This document shows positions 16,201-22,164 of a stretch of DNA of 22,164 bases, in pieces. This stretch comes from Spirochaetia bacterium. Its GTDB lineage: Bacteria; Spirochaetota; Spirochaetia; JABMQR01. Under the pieces are notes generated by a model, which saw only the letters and a program-made list of their open reading frames with translations, made no database searches and was not told the origin of the DNA. How positions within the stretch are numbered: position 1 is the stretch's first letter; the number at the start of each line of letters is the position of its first letter. Position numbers and translations under genes: made by a program. The stretch spans positions 1 through 22,164 of the forward strand of contig JADHUD010000009.1 in the NCBI GenBank assembly GCA_016784705.1, given 5' to 3'.

Positions 16201-16583
16201 AGCTGCTGCATGATCGCCTATATGAGTGCGGGATTGTGTCACAGGAGATTCCAAGAGTAACTTCTGCAATTGATATACTTATTGAAAACAGCGGTTGGTT
16301 CGAAAATATGGTTGAGACGGGACGAAATAAACGGGATCAGCTTGCAGAATTCCTGACAATTCACTCATACAGATCGTTTATTAAAGCTAACTGGCATGAG
16401 GGCGTAGAATGGTATCATAAAGAATCTTTTCAGGAATCGTTATTTTGGCTTATGTTTAGTGAAGTACTGCTGTCTTCTGACCATATATCCGACAAGAATC
16501 AAAAACTGTATTGTACGATAATTGAATGGTTCAAAAAAGAATCAGCCGCTGAGTATCGCGTAGAGGGTCTGCTTTCAGAGTAA
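13224..16583 (+). CDS. Large intracellular GH13 (alpha-amylase family) protein
   Basis: A 1119-residue protein with a GH13 catalytic barrel at about residues 290-700, acting on alpha-glucosidic bonds. The four GH13 regions are readable: SDMVPNH (374-380), IIRFDAAM with nucleophile Asp495, LLAEAFW with acid/base Glu560, and FMNNPDEDT (616-624), where Asp621 takes the place of the usual NHD aspartate. All three catalytic acids are therefore present. There is no signal peptide or membrane segment, so it is probably cytoplasmic and may work on glycogen, maltodextrin or trehalose. The N-terminal 240 residues and the last 350 or so are helical and match no domain I know. AGGAG lies 6 bases before ATG 13224. 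Exact specificity cannot be called. Confidence 0.85.
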   Translation: MVNKEFPVTKETRNTLNLFGPLFNSSDITQLYQQAQQLSHQINKQIENPKMRISPGKLLSLYVLRLAKLDILDYFTNAAGKSLTNLHIETADKTAEFRENMAAAYTEIYQETSAVQLSVSEEEVFGEIILLLTDSRNPAIISGNLQILYPLYHIEQDGALELFAENISETLSELPLPWDAAQKLGSFLDAPAKYSPDSISGQLKFILETWSPYISYSKKFLFRSLDFLKEEERPVFPPGPGPSFVADYHSGMHEYEAFSKDSDWMPNVVMLAKSTLVWLHQLSGKYGYEIQRLDQIPDRELDIIAERGFTALWLIGLWERSAASRKIKQSTGNPEAAASAYSLKSYKIASELGGESSLHNLKERCEYRGIRLASDMVPNHTGIDSDWVLSRPDLFLQTDAPPFPAYTFNSQDLSRSPDVGIYLEDHYYNQTDAAVSFKRTDKHTGNSVYIYHGNDGTSMPWNDTAQLNYLNPETREIVIQTIIQVAKNFPIIRFDAAMTLAKKHIQRLWFPKPGTGGDIPGRSVYGMEQSDFDQAIPVEFWREVVDRISVEVPNTLLLAEAFWMMEGYFVRTLGMHRVYNSAFMNMLKLEENRKYRDTIKNTIAFDPEVLKRFVNFMNNPDEDTAIEQFGDGDKYFGICTLLVTMPGLPMFGHGQIEGYREKYGMEFSRSYWDESPDQPIIDLHYKRIFPLIKKRYLFSGSDNFALYDVVAELGVNESIFAYTNRAQEERVLVIYNNSYQSAGGRILESAPFLKRFSGEDRRIITTTLAESLLLTNDSDYYCILKGFHNGLSYIRSSAKIHEQGLKLILSGYETQIFLDIHELYDTDGIYCRLCEHLDGNGVQDIALEAKRIRLHAFHASAEPLFSQHIISLITSVLAGSKSAAESLKKALVKLLLRVGDAWADTSFPGNSFLYDSVYNPDENFAAETVAQLLSIAELISTSDSSLGRYFSNSLSLMPEIPVVIAGWILCRPLQTRGASYENQKFSTELLLEELLHDRLYECGIVSQEIPRVTSAIDILIENSGWFENMVETGRNKRDQLAEFLTIHSYRSFIKANWHEGVEWYHKESFQESLFWLMFSEVLLSSDHISDKNQKLYCTIIEWFKKESAAEYRVEGLLSE

Positions 16584-16660
16584 TCTCACTGACACCTTGC
16601 AGTTCCTGACCCGACACGATGTGACAGCTATTTCAATTGAAGAGTATCTCATCGTTTGTA

Positions 16661-18325
16661 TTACTTTTCAATCTCATAAATAACTCTGGCAATAGGTATG
16701 CGCCTACCATTTCCGAATGCTTTTTCGGACACTTTCAGTACTATAGCAGCCTGTCTTCTCTTATACTCACTTTTTTCTGTCAGTCTTATAATTCTTCGAA
16801 CGGTCTCTTTGTCATAACCCAACGCAGTAATTTCATCAAATGATTTACATTTCATAATATGCGCATCAAGTATTCCATCAAGAATTTCATAGGGAGGAAG
16901 ACTGTCTTCATCTTTTTGATCAGGGCGAAGTTCAGCAGAAGGAGGTTTTGTAATAATGTTTTCCGGAATAAGATCATATTTCGTTTTCTCGTTTATATAA
17001 CGGCACAAAGCAACTACTTCGGTCTTAAACAGGTCTCCAATTACCGCTAGACTCCCGCACATATCACCATACAGTGTGCAATACCCCGTAGCCATTTCTG
17101 ATTTGTTCCCTGTGGTAAGAAGAAGAGACCCTTTCTTGTTTGACCAGGCCATAAGCAGCAATCCGCGTATTCTTGCCTGCAGATTTTCCTCTGTGGTATC
17201 CGGCTGGGTACCGGCCAAACTCGCTTTCAGGGTTTCCAGTGAAGCAGTAAACATCTGTTCAATAGGAAGCACCTCAAAACCAATACCCAGATTCTCTGCA
17301 AGCTTTTGTGCATCTGAAAGACTATGGTCAGATGAATATCTGCTTGGCATCCCATATGCGTGAACATTTTCCGGTCCCATAGCCTTTGCTGCTATAACGG
17401 CTACAAGTGCAGAGTCTATCCCGCCGGAAAGGCCGAGATTCACTCTTTTAAACCCATTTTTCTGCAGATAATCACGTACACCAAGAATTAATGCTTTCTC
17501 AAGGTTTTCATTCTTATTATTGATCTCCAGAAGATTGCTTTCGGGTATCACCGCGGCTGCAGCGGTATCAAGAATTTGTAAATCTTCCTCAAATGATCTG
17601 CAATGCATTATGATCTCTCCTTTTGCCGAAGCAGCTAGAGAGTTTCCATCAAAGATTAAGAGATCATTAGCACCTACAGCATTTACATAGATAGTTATAC
17701 ATTTGTATTTTTTGCTTAAACTTTCAACAAGCTGTCGCCTGATAGCTGTTTTTCCACTATAAAAGGGTGATGCCGACGGTGCTATAAGTATATCTATACC
17801 GGCATTGCAAAGATCCTTAACCGGATCTATATGATAAGTCAGTCTGGAATCACCTATATTTTCTGCCCAAATATCTTCACATATTGCAAAGCCAAGCTTT
17901 TTTCCTTTAAAATTTAAAACTGTCCTCTTTTCGGCAGGTTCAAAATAGCGGTCTTCATCAAATACATCGTAGGTGGGAAGCAGGGTTTTATGCTGAGTAT
18001 GTATCACTTCCCCATTATAAATAACGGCAACGCTGTTGTAGTAGGCTTTTCCTGTTCCTGAATAATTTTTTTCAACATACCCGACAGCAACAGCAATATT
18101 ATCCGGTAACTCTTTTTTCAAGTCTGATATTGTTTTTTGATTTGTGTCGATAAAAGCAGGATAAGTCATTAAATCCAGCGGTGGATATCCGCAAACTGCC
18201 ATTTCGGGAAATACAATAAGATCTGCTCCGGCCTTTACAGCTTTTTCAGTCTGTTCGATTATCTTGATTTTATTTTCTAAAAATCCCGCAATTGTTGTAT
18301 TAATCTGACCTAAAGCAATTTTCAT
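16661..18325 (-). CDS. nadE: Glutamine-dependent NAD+ synthetase
   Basis: Makes NAD+ from nicotinic acid adenine dinucleotide, ATP and glutamine-derived ammonia. Two fused domains over 554 residues. The N-terminal nitrilase-type glutaminase (about 1-260) has the triad Glu41 (FPEMAVCGYPP), Lys113 (HKTLLPTYDVFDEDRYF) and Cys149 (AICEDIW). The C-terminal synthetase (about 275-554) has the ATP PP-loop LSGGIDSALVA (299-309) and TTGNKSE (404-410). Length and order match the short glutamine-dependent NadE form. ATG 18325 is preceded by AGGGG. The gene is convergent with GH13, with 77 bp between the two stop codons, and divergent from the transporter, whose upstream region is repeat-rich. Nothing unusual in the protein. 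Confidence 0.97.
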   Translation of the reverse strand: MKIALGQINTTIAGFLENKIKIIEQTEKAVKAGADLIVFPEMAVCGYPPLDLMTYPAFIDTNQKTISDLKKELPDNIAVAVGYVEKNYSGTGKAYYNSVAVIYNGEVIHTQHKTLLPTYDVFDEDRYFEPAEKRTVLNFKGKKLGFAICEDIWAENIGDSRLTYHIDPVKDLCNAGIDILIAPSASPFYSGKTAIRRQLVESLSKKYKCITIYVNAVGANDLLIFDGNSLAASAKGEIIMHCRSFEEDLQILDTAAAAVIPESNLLEINNKNENLEKALILGVRDYLQKNGFKRVNLGLSGGIDSALVAVIAAKAMGPENVHAYGMPSRYSSDHSLSDAQKLAENLGIGFEVLPIEQMFTASLETLKASLAGTQPDTTEENLQARIRGLLLMAWSNKKGSLLLTTGNKSEMATGYCTLYGDMCGSLAVIGDLFKTEVVALCRYINEKTKYDLIPENIITKPPSAELRPDQKDEDSLPPYEILDGILDAHIMKCKSFDEITALGYDKETVRRIIRLTEKSEYKRRQAAIVLKVSEKAFGNGRRIPIARVIYEIEK

Positions 18326-18371
18326 AATTCCGATCCCCTATTATCTGCATAAAATATTTCGATATTTACAA

Positions 18372-18575
18372 TTGACATGAAGCCTGTCAGTCTTATCAGG
18401 ACTCAGAGTAAACTCTGAATTTTCCGACTGACTCCTGATATTGGTATTATATGCGGTTAAAATGAAAGGTATCAATACCCCAGGGTAAGCTCTGCCAGAG
18501 TAAGCTCTGATCCCAGGTGACTTCGTCTCCTTACCCTCCACAAGGAGCGGGGTGCTTGCAGGGTACTTGCAGGGT
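18372..18575. repeat. Repeat-rich intergenic region between nadE and the SLC1 transporter
   Basis: No credible gene lies in the 296-bp gap 18326-18621, but it is dense in short repeats. TCAGAGT/ACTCTGA (18403-18418) sits inside an 8-bp stem TATCAGGA/TCCTGATA (18394-18401 with 18433-18440). GGTAT/ATACC pairs at 18468-18479. GTAAGCTCTG occurs twice (18485-18494, 18500-18509), and CAGAG/CTCTG pairs at 18496-18509. A GGTGAC-TTC-GTCTCC hairpin lies at 18516-18530 with one mismatch. CTTGCAGGGT is a direct repeat (18555-18564, 18566-18575). The AGAGTAA-RCTCTGA core appears twice, 92 bp apart. Confidence 0.75.
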
Positions 18576-18586
18576 TGTGAAAATTG

Positions 18587-18613
18587 TTGACTTTGATATG
18601 CTCTTACGATACT
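18587..18613 (+). promoter_or_regulatory. Putative promoter abutting the SLC1 transporter start
   Basis: TTGACT (18587-18592) and GATACT (18608-18613) are separated by 15 bp, and the ATG at 18622 follows the -10 after 8 nt. Both distances equal those of the MATE promoter at 333-359. No Shine-Dalgarno site is present. The -10 matches consensus at four of six positions, so it is weaker evidence than the geometry. Confidence 0.45.
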
Positions 18614-18621
18614 CTTTGTGT

Positions 18622-19860
18622 ATGAAAGATTGGTTTAAATATATAGTAGCAACAGTTGCAGGTTTAGCGCTTGTATTAATTTTTCCTGAATCGGATTTGA
18701 TAAAAAGTATAATAGGTACAGGGGCAGCGGTCTTTGAAAATCTTGGACGCTATATTCTTATTCCCTTTGTGTTTATCTCTTTCACCTCGGGTATTGCTAA
18801 TTTACGCAGACAAAAACAAGCCTTCCGTGCTGTGATATATTCTCTCGGCTGGGGGGTACTTGCTTCTCTTGCTCTTACGGTAACAGCGGGACTTATTGCC
18901 TGGAAAATTTTTCCCGCTAATTTTTCCGGAGTTACCGGTACAGAAGCCATAAGCACCCCGGGATTAGTCCCTTTTTCTGAATTTATTACCAGCGTTATAC
19001 ATACGAATGTACTCGCTGTATTTACCAAAGACATCCCTCTCCTTCTTCCGGTTGTTGTCTTTGCACTCTTACTTGGAATTGCATTAAAACCGGATGAAGA
19101 TTTCATCCGTCCGGCCTTTGCAGTAATGAACTCTTTCTCGGAAGCTTTTTATAAATTAGCAGCTATTATAACTGAACTATTCATTCTGGGCATTGTCTTT
19201 ATTTCTGCCGTCTGGTTTGCAAAAACATTCTCTTCAAATATAATCAGTGACTCCATAAAGCTGGTACTGCTAATAAGCATAGTAACTCTACTAGCTGTTT
19301 TTCTTATTCTTCCTTTACTGTTACTCCTCATAGGAAAAACAAGAAAACCATATTTGTGGCTCTTTGCGCTGACATCACCAGCTATTCTTGCATGGTTTTC
19401 AGGCAGCACACTTACTGCACAAATTCCGCTCCTTCTGCACACCAGAAATAATTTAGGTGTTGCTAAACGAGTAAGTTCCACTTCAATCCCTATCCTCACA
19501 ATCATGGGAAGAAGCGGAAGTGCTATGATTGGTGTAGTGACTATTTGTTCTCTCTATTCAACAATACATGGATCTTCCCTTCCGTTCTTGGGGCTGCTGC
19601 TGGCGATGGTTATAACAACACTCTTTTCACTAATCAGTGCATCAACTCCACCAGGAACTGAAATAATGTTTATTGTGGCAATGACGGGTACTTTGATGGG
19701 AAATGATTTCACCACAACCTTACCTATTATACTGCCCATGATGCCGTTGCTGTTAGGTGCTTCAGCCTTGATTGATACCATAAGTGCCGGTTTTGGTGCG
19801 GGTGCGATAAGCAGAGTGCTTCAGGCGCATTCTCCGGTTAAAGCAAAAGACTTCCTGTAA
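18622..19860 (+). CDS. Divergent dicarboxylate/amino acid:cation symporter (SLC1/DAACS family)
   Basis: A 412-residue inner-membrane transporter with the SLC1 layout: about six N-terminal helices, a serine/threonine-rich hairpin 1 region (AWFSGSTLTAQIPLL, 257-271), TM7 (about 285-312), hairpin 2 (SASTPPGTE, 339-347) and TM8 (about 375-398). The usual TM7 NMDGT motif reads IMGRSGS (294-300). In TM8 only Asp385 seems kept, while the Arg, Asn and second Asp that bind substrate and Na+ in GltPh-type members read Ser, Gly and a hydrophobic residue. The substrate may therefore not be glutamate or aspartate. ATG 18622 is preferred; an upstream ATG at 18517 would add 35 residues translated from the repeat region. 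No Shine-Dalgarno is present, but a promoter ends 8 nt before the ATG. Confidence 0.85.
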   Translation: MKDWFKYIVATVAGLALVLIFPESDLIKSIIGTGAAVFENLGRYILIPFVFISFTSGIANLRRQKQAFRAVIYSLGWGVLASLALTVTAGLIAWKIFPANFSGVTGTEAISTPGLVPFSEFITSVIHTNVLAVFTKDIPLLLPVVVFALLLGIALKPDEDFIRPAFAVMNSFSEAFYKLAAIITELFILGIVFISAVWFAKTFSSNIISDSIKLVLLISIVTLLAVFLILPLLLLLIGKTRKPYLWLFALTSPAILAWFSGSTLTAQIPLLLHTRNNLGVAKRVSSTSIPILTIMGRSGSAMIGVVTICSLYSTIHGSSLPFLGLLLAMVITTLFSLISASTPPGTEIMFIVAMTGTLMGNDFTTTLPIILPMMPLLLGASALIDTISAGFGAGAISRVLQAHSPVKAKDFL

Positions 19861-19876
19861 AGAATTATCTGTTTTT

Positions 19877-19896
19877 GCTGAGATTTTTTCAGCTTT
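19877..19896. terminator. Possible weak bidirectional terminator
   Basis: GCTGA (19877-19881) pairs with TCAGC (19889-19893) around a T-rich 7-nt loop, followed by TTT; on the other strand the stem is also flanked by A/T-rich sequence. It lies in the 44-bp gap between two convergent genes. The stem is only 5 bp, so the call is weak. Confidence 0.25.
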
Positions 19897-19904
19897 GGAA
19901 TTCG

Positions 19905-20600
19905 TTACTTAATTTTCATGCTGTCAACATAATATCTGATATTTGTTGTATTATTGTCTATATCATATTCTGTTGTCTGAAATACCAGCACAACGTAATC
20001 TCTTTTGGGGGAAACAATTACTTGTTTAAGTTGAAAATCGTACACATCTTGTATTGGTTTAATTAATGAACCCGCCTCATATCTGTTCTGGGTGCCGTCC
20101 TTGAGTGTTTGAAACAGTGTTATTGCCAAGGCAGTGTTTGTCCCGGGTTCCCGTACCTGTGGTCTCATGACAAAGGTAACAGAGTATACCGTACCGACCT
20201 GATAATCACTGAATGATATCATGTCACCAGTTTTTTGTCCCGGTAATTGAAAATATAACGTTGTTCCTGTTTGCGTATAATCTATATCAACAGTATACAT
20301 CGAATTATACTCTTTCAAATTCATTAATAGTGCGCTTAATCCATTATTACCTGATCGCTGTGAGTCCGGATATGTTCTGCTCAGGCTGAGTTCACTGGAA
20401 TTTTCTCCAGACACCAAATCATGATACAGTACATCGGCATAAAGCAGTGTTCCTGATTCGTTTTTCCCATATTGGCCAAACAAAAATGCTTTGGAATCAC
20501 GCGAAAACCCCAGATTAATAAATTCGGCCCGATCCCCGGCAAACACTGCTGTATGCAGGCAAAAAACTATGAGGAACAAGGAAATAACTTTTTTAAACAT
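19905..20600 (-). CDS. DUF2259-type predicted secreted protein
   Basis: A 231-residue exported protein of unknown function. The N-terminus is a clear signal peptide (MFKKVISLFLIVFC, cleavage expected after AVFA at residue 21, before GDRAEF); there is no lipobox cysteine. The mature start EFINLGFSRDSKAFLFGQYG matches the opening of the DUF2259 family of predicted secreted proteins, which I associate mainly with spirochaetes. The rest is beta-rich, ending with IVSPKRDYVVLVFQTTEYDIDNN. Start: ATG 20600 is chosen, with AGGAG spaced 7 bases upstream; longer in-frame starts (up to 20657) would bury the signal peptide. It probably resides in the periplasm. The gene is divergent from the 8-TM protein at 20688 with an 87-bp gap. 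Confidence 0.8.
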   Translation of the reverse strand: MFKKVISLFLIVFCLHTAVFAGDRAEFINLGFSRDSKAFLFGQYGKNESGTLLYADVLYHDLVSGENSSELSLSRTYPDSQRSGNNGLSALLMNLKEYNSMYTVDIDYTQTGTTLYFQLPGQKTGDMISFSDYQVGTVYSVTFVMRPQVREPGTNTALAITLFQTLKDGTQNRYEAGSLIKPIQDVYDFQLKQVIVSPKRDYVVLVFQTTEYDIDNNTTNIRYYVDSMKIK

Positions 20601-20672
20601 ACCCAACTCCTGCATCAACATTACTGTAACATTAAAAAAAAATCCAGACTTTATCATTTGTAAAAAAAACAG

Positions 20673-20678
20673 TATGAT
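20673..20678 (+). promoter_or_regulatory. Possible -10 element close to the 8-TM gene start
   Basis: TATGAT lies 9 nt before ATG 20688, which has no Shine-Dalgarno sequence. The -35 is poor (TTATCA at 20651-20656, 16-bp spacer). If real, the transcript would be leaderless or nearly so, as proposed for the MATE and SLC1 genes. Confidence 0.3.
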
Positions 20679-20687
20679 AATCCTAAT

Positions 20688-21485
20688 ATGAACCTAATTA
20701 TACGGTCAACAATTATTGTTCTACTCATTATCTCCGGTTTTTTGCTGATTTGGCTTATTACCTGGAATACCGGTTTTCAGGAATCTATTATTCAATCAGT
20801 TTTTACTCAGGATTATCCGCTACGACAAACAATAGATTCTAGAATCCATTTAATATATACCATATTTTGCGGTATTTCATTTTTTTTTGGTGTATTTTTA
20901 TTTATCTTCTTCAGAAAAACAACATCACCCGAAATACTGTACTTAATAATTTCTGTGCTGTCTTTTGCTTTTTTAAGTCTTCGTTTCCCGATTTCCCTAA
21001 TTATTCCCAGTCAGCACATGATAATACCTCCTACAACAATAATTAAATGCTATTATTTTTTCTACCTGTTTAGTATTTCTCTGTTCTTTCTAGGCGGTTT
21101 GTTCTCCAACGGAATTCCTTTTATTAAACAAAACCTCCTTTTGTCTGCAAGTTTTTTTATCTCCTTTATAATAGCTCTTGTTATACCCTTGAATTATAAC
21201 GGAACACTTCCTGCTACACCAACCCTGTTTTCCTACCTTGGAACACTCTCAATTTTCATTAAGTTTCTTGAGGCTGCTGCAGTAATTAATTATCTGGCTG
21301 CAGCAAGACGAAACAATAACTTACAGTATATTCTTCTTTCAGTAAGTCTGCTGCCAATTCTGATTGGAATTGAATCAATATATTCTCTGTATTCTATCCC
21401 TGTAATGGTTGTAGGGATAGTGCTTTATTTTTCAGGTCTGGTTTTTTTCGCTAATAGAATATATAGAATCAGACTTTGGAATTAA
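20688..21485 (+). CDS. Eight-helix integral membrane protein of unknown function
   Basis: I do not recognise a family. The 265 residues form about eight hydrophobic segments (roughly 5-26, 53-75, 82-105, 117-140, 147-168, 179-204, 213-230, 234-257). A 26-residue polar stretch (27-52) after helix 1 contains FQESIIQSVFTQDYPLRQ. Positive residues cluster at FFRK (75-77), AAARR (204-208) and the C-terminal NRIYRIRLWN, which suggests the C-terminus is cytoplasmic. Phe, Ile and Leu are very abundant, and there are no obvious catalytic or ligand motifs. It resembles spirochaetal seven- or eight-TM hypothetical proteins in general form only. It is divergent from the DUF2259 gene and convergent with the lipid kinase. 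Confidence 0.7.
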   Translation: MNLIIRSTIIVLLIISGFLLIWLITWNTGFQESIIQSVFTQDYPLRQTIDSRIHLIYTIFCGISFFFGVFLFIFFRKTTSPEILYLIISVLSFAFLSLRFPISLIIPSQHMIIPPTTIIKCYYFFYLFSISLFFLGGLFSNGIPFIKQNLLLSASFFISFIIALVIPLNYNGTLPATPTLFSYLGTLSIFIKFLEAAAVINYLAAARRNNNLQYILLSVSLLPILIGIESIYSLYSIPVMVVGIVLYFSGLVFFANRIYRIRLWN

Positions 21486-21507
21486 AAGTTTTTAAATCCG
21501 CTTTATT

Positions 21508-22143
21508 TTAGCTCATTAATAAAACGACGGCTGCCGTGCCTAAAGGTACAAGGATATTGTCGAAATCTTTTAGGGTAGTCATCTCACACAATGATGCAGC
21601 AAGGCCTGCTGCTATTGAAATCACCCAATCATTTACCACTAACATGACGCAAAATGTTGAAGTAATAAAGCATGCGGCTGTACCAGTTATTGTTTTAACT
21701 CCATATTTATTACGATTATTTTGAAATAAAAACTTTCCGGCAAGAGCGGCAGCTGTATCACCAAAAGCAAGTGCAAAAATTCCCGCTCTCATTGCTTTTT
21801 CCGGGAAAAGGAACAAGGTCAGGCCTGCTCCTGCTGCCAGAGTTAATGGAGCAATAATAAAGTGTTCAGCTTCACCCGGTCGTGAGACAAAAAGAGAGAT
21901 TCCTCTGATTGTCTTGTAGGGAAAAAATTTTTTTCCTCTAATTCCTCTAATCAAATGTATCCGTATCATTTCTGACATTGTATAGATTAAAGCTCCAGTA
22001 AGCAGCAGAGAATAAGCAGCAAGATAAGAGTGAAAAGCAATAAGTGGTAAAAACCCTATGAGAAGATGAAGTCCTTTTCTTATAACTTCTTTTCTGAATT
22101 CATTTTTTACCAATAATACCTGCTGCGGGTTTTTGTTGATCAT
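21508..22143 (-). CDS. SEC59/DGK1/VTE5-like CTP-dependent lipid kinase family protein
   Basis: A 211-residue membrane protein of the diacylglycerol/polyprenol kinase family (COG0170), whose eukaryotic members phosphorylate dolichol, phytol or diacylglycerol with CTP. Typical signs: an N-terminal RKGLHLLIG (22-30), AFGDTAAALAGK (126-137) followed by KYGVKTITGT (146-155), and the terminal block ASLCEMTTLKDFDNILVPL (183-201), each between hydrophobic helices. The length fits bacterial members. Substrate is unknown; phosphatidate or undecaprenyl-phosphate salvage are possibilities by analogy. The start is uncertain: ATG 22143 lacks a Shine-Dalgarno site, while an in-frame TTG ten codons later has AGG just upstream and would give a start nearer the usual family N-terminus. 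Only 21 bp upstream are visible. Confidence 0.85.
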   Translation of the reverse strand: MINKNPQQVLLVKNEFRKEVIRKGLHLLIGFLPLIAFHSYLAAYSLLLTGALIYTMSEMIRIHLIRGIRGKKFFPYKTIRGISLFVSRPGEAEHFIIAPLTLAAGAGLTLFLFPEKAMRAGIFALAFGDTAAALAGKFLFQNNRNKYGVKTITGTAACFITSTFCVMLVVNDWVISIAAGLAASLCEMTTLKDFDNILVPLGTAAVVLLMS

Positions 22144-22164
22144 TAATATATGGTAATTGAGGCG

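Noticed and set aside
16584..16660. Terminator between the GH13 gene and nadE
   Set aside because: Only an imperfect CGATGTGA/TCTCATCG pairing with a large loop is visible; not strong enough to call.
18341..18621. Small genes in the repeat region, and an N-terminal extension of the transporter from ATG 18517
   Set aside because: The reading frames run through repeats, give low-complexity basic peptides, and the transporter family N-terminus fits ATG 18622.

Overview
The window looks like a chromosomal segment of an anaerobic, low-to-mid GC bacterium, most likely a spirochaete. This is inferred from gene content, not from a phylogenetic marker: there is a DUF2259-type secreted protein, a very large intracellular GH13 protein, and an oxygen-independent homocysteine pathway. 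I see no tRNA, rRNA, CRISPR array, transposase or prophage gene.

Left part (1-4892, + strand): the 3' end of a YgiQ-type radical SAM gene, a MATE exporter, a 160-bp array of perfect hairpins, then nagA (GlcNAc-6-phosphate deacetylase) and pepD (M20 dipeptidase). A second hairpin cluster separates pepD from the convergent block that follows.

Middle part (4893-12382, - strand): one apparent six-gene transcription unit. In transcription order it holds a DUF39/HcyBio homocysteine synthase, a NIL-domain 2x[4Fe-4S] ferredoxin, a COG2122 (UPF0280, ApbE-like) protein, cobalamin-dependent metH, metF, and a small four-helix membrane protein. Together these can make homocysteine from aspartate semialdehyde and reduced sulfur, and methylate it to methionine with methylene-THF as the carbon source. 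This is the most coherent system in the window, and it gives strong context for the poorly understood COG2122 protein.

Right part (12575-22164): pth and a 1119-aa GH13 protein on the + strand; nadE (glutamine-dependent NAD synthetase) on the - strand; a repeat-rich intergenic region; a divergent SLC1/DAACS transporter lacking most of the usual substrate and cation residues; a DUF2259 secreted protein; an unknown eight-helix membrane protein; and a SEC59/DGK1-like CTP-dependent lipid kinase at the right edge.

Two non-coding themes stand out. First, several intergenic regions carry clusters of perfect inverted repeats with 3-nt loops, with paired base changes between copies. Second, several genes (MATE, SLC1 transporter, 8-TM protein, possibly pth) lack a Shine-Dalgarno sequence. 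For the MATE and SLC1 genes a -35/-10 pair with identical geometry ends 8 nt before the ATG, suggesting leaderless mRNAs.
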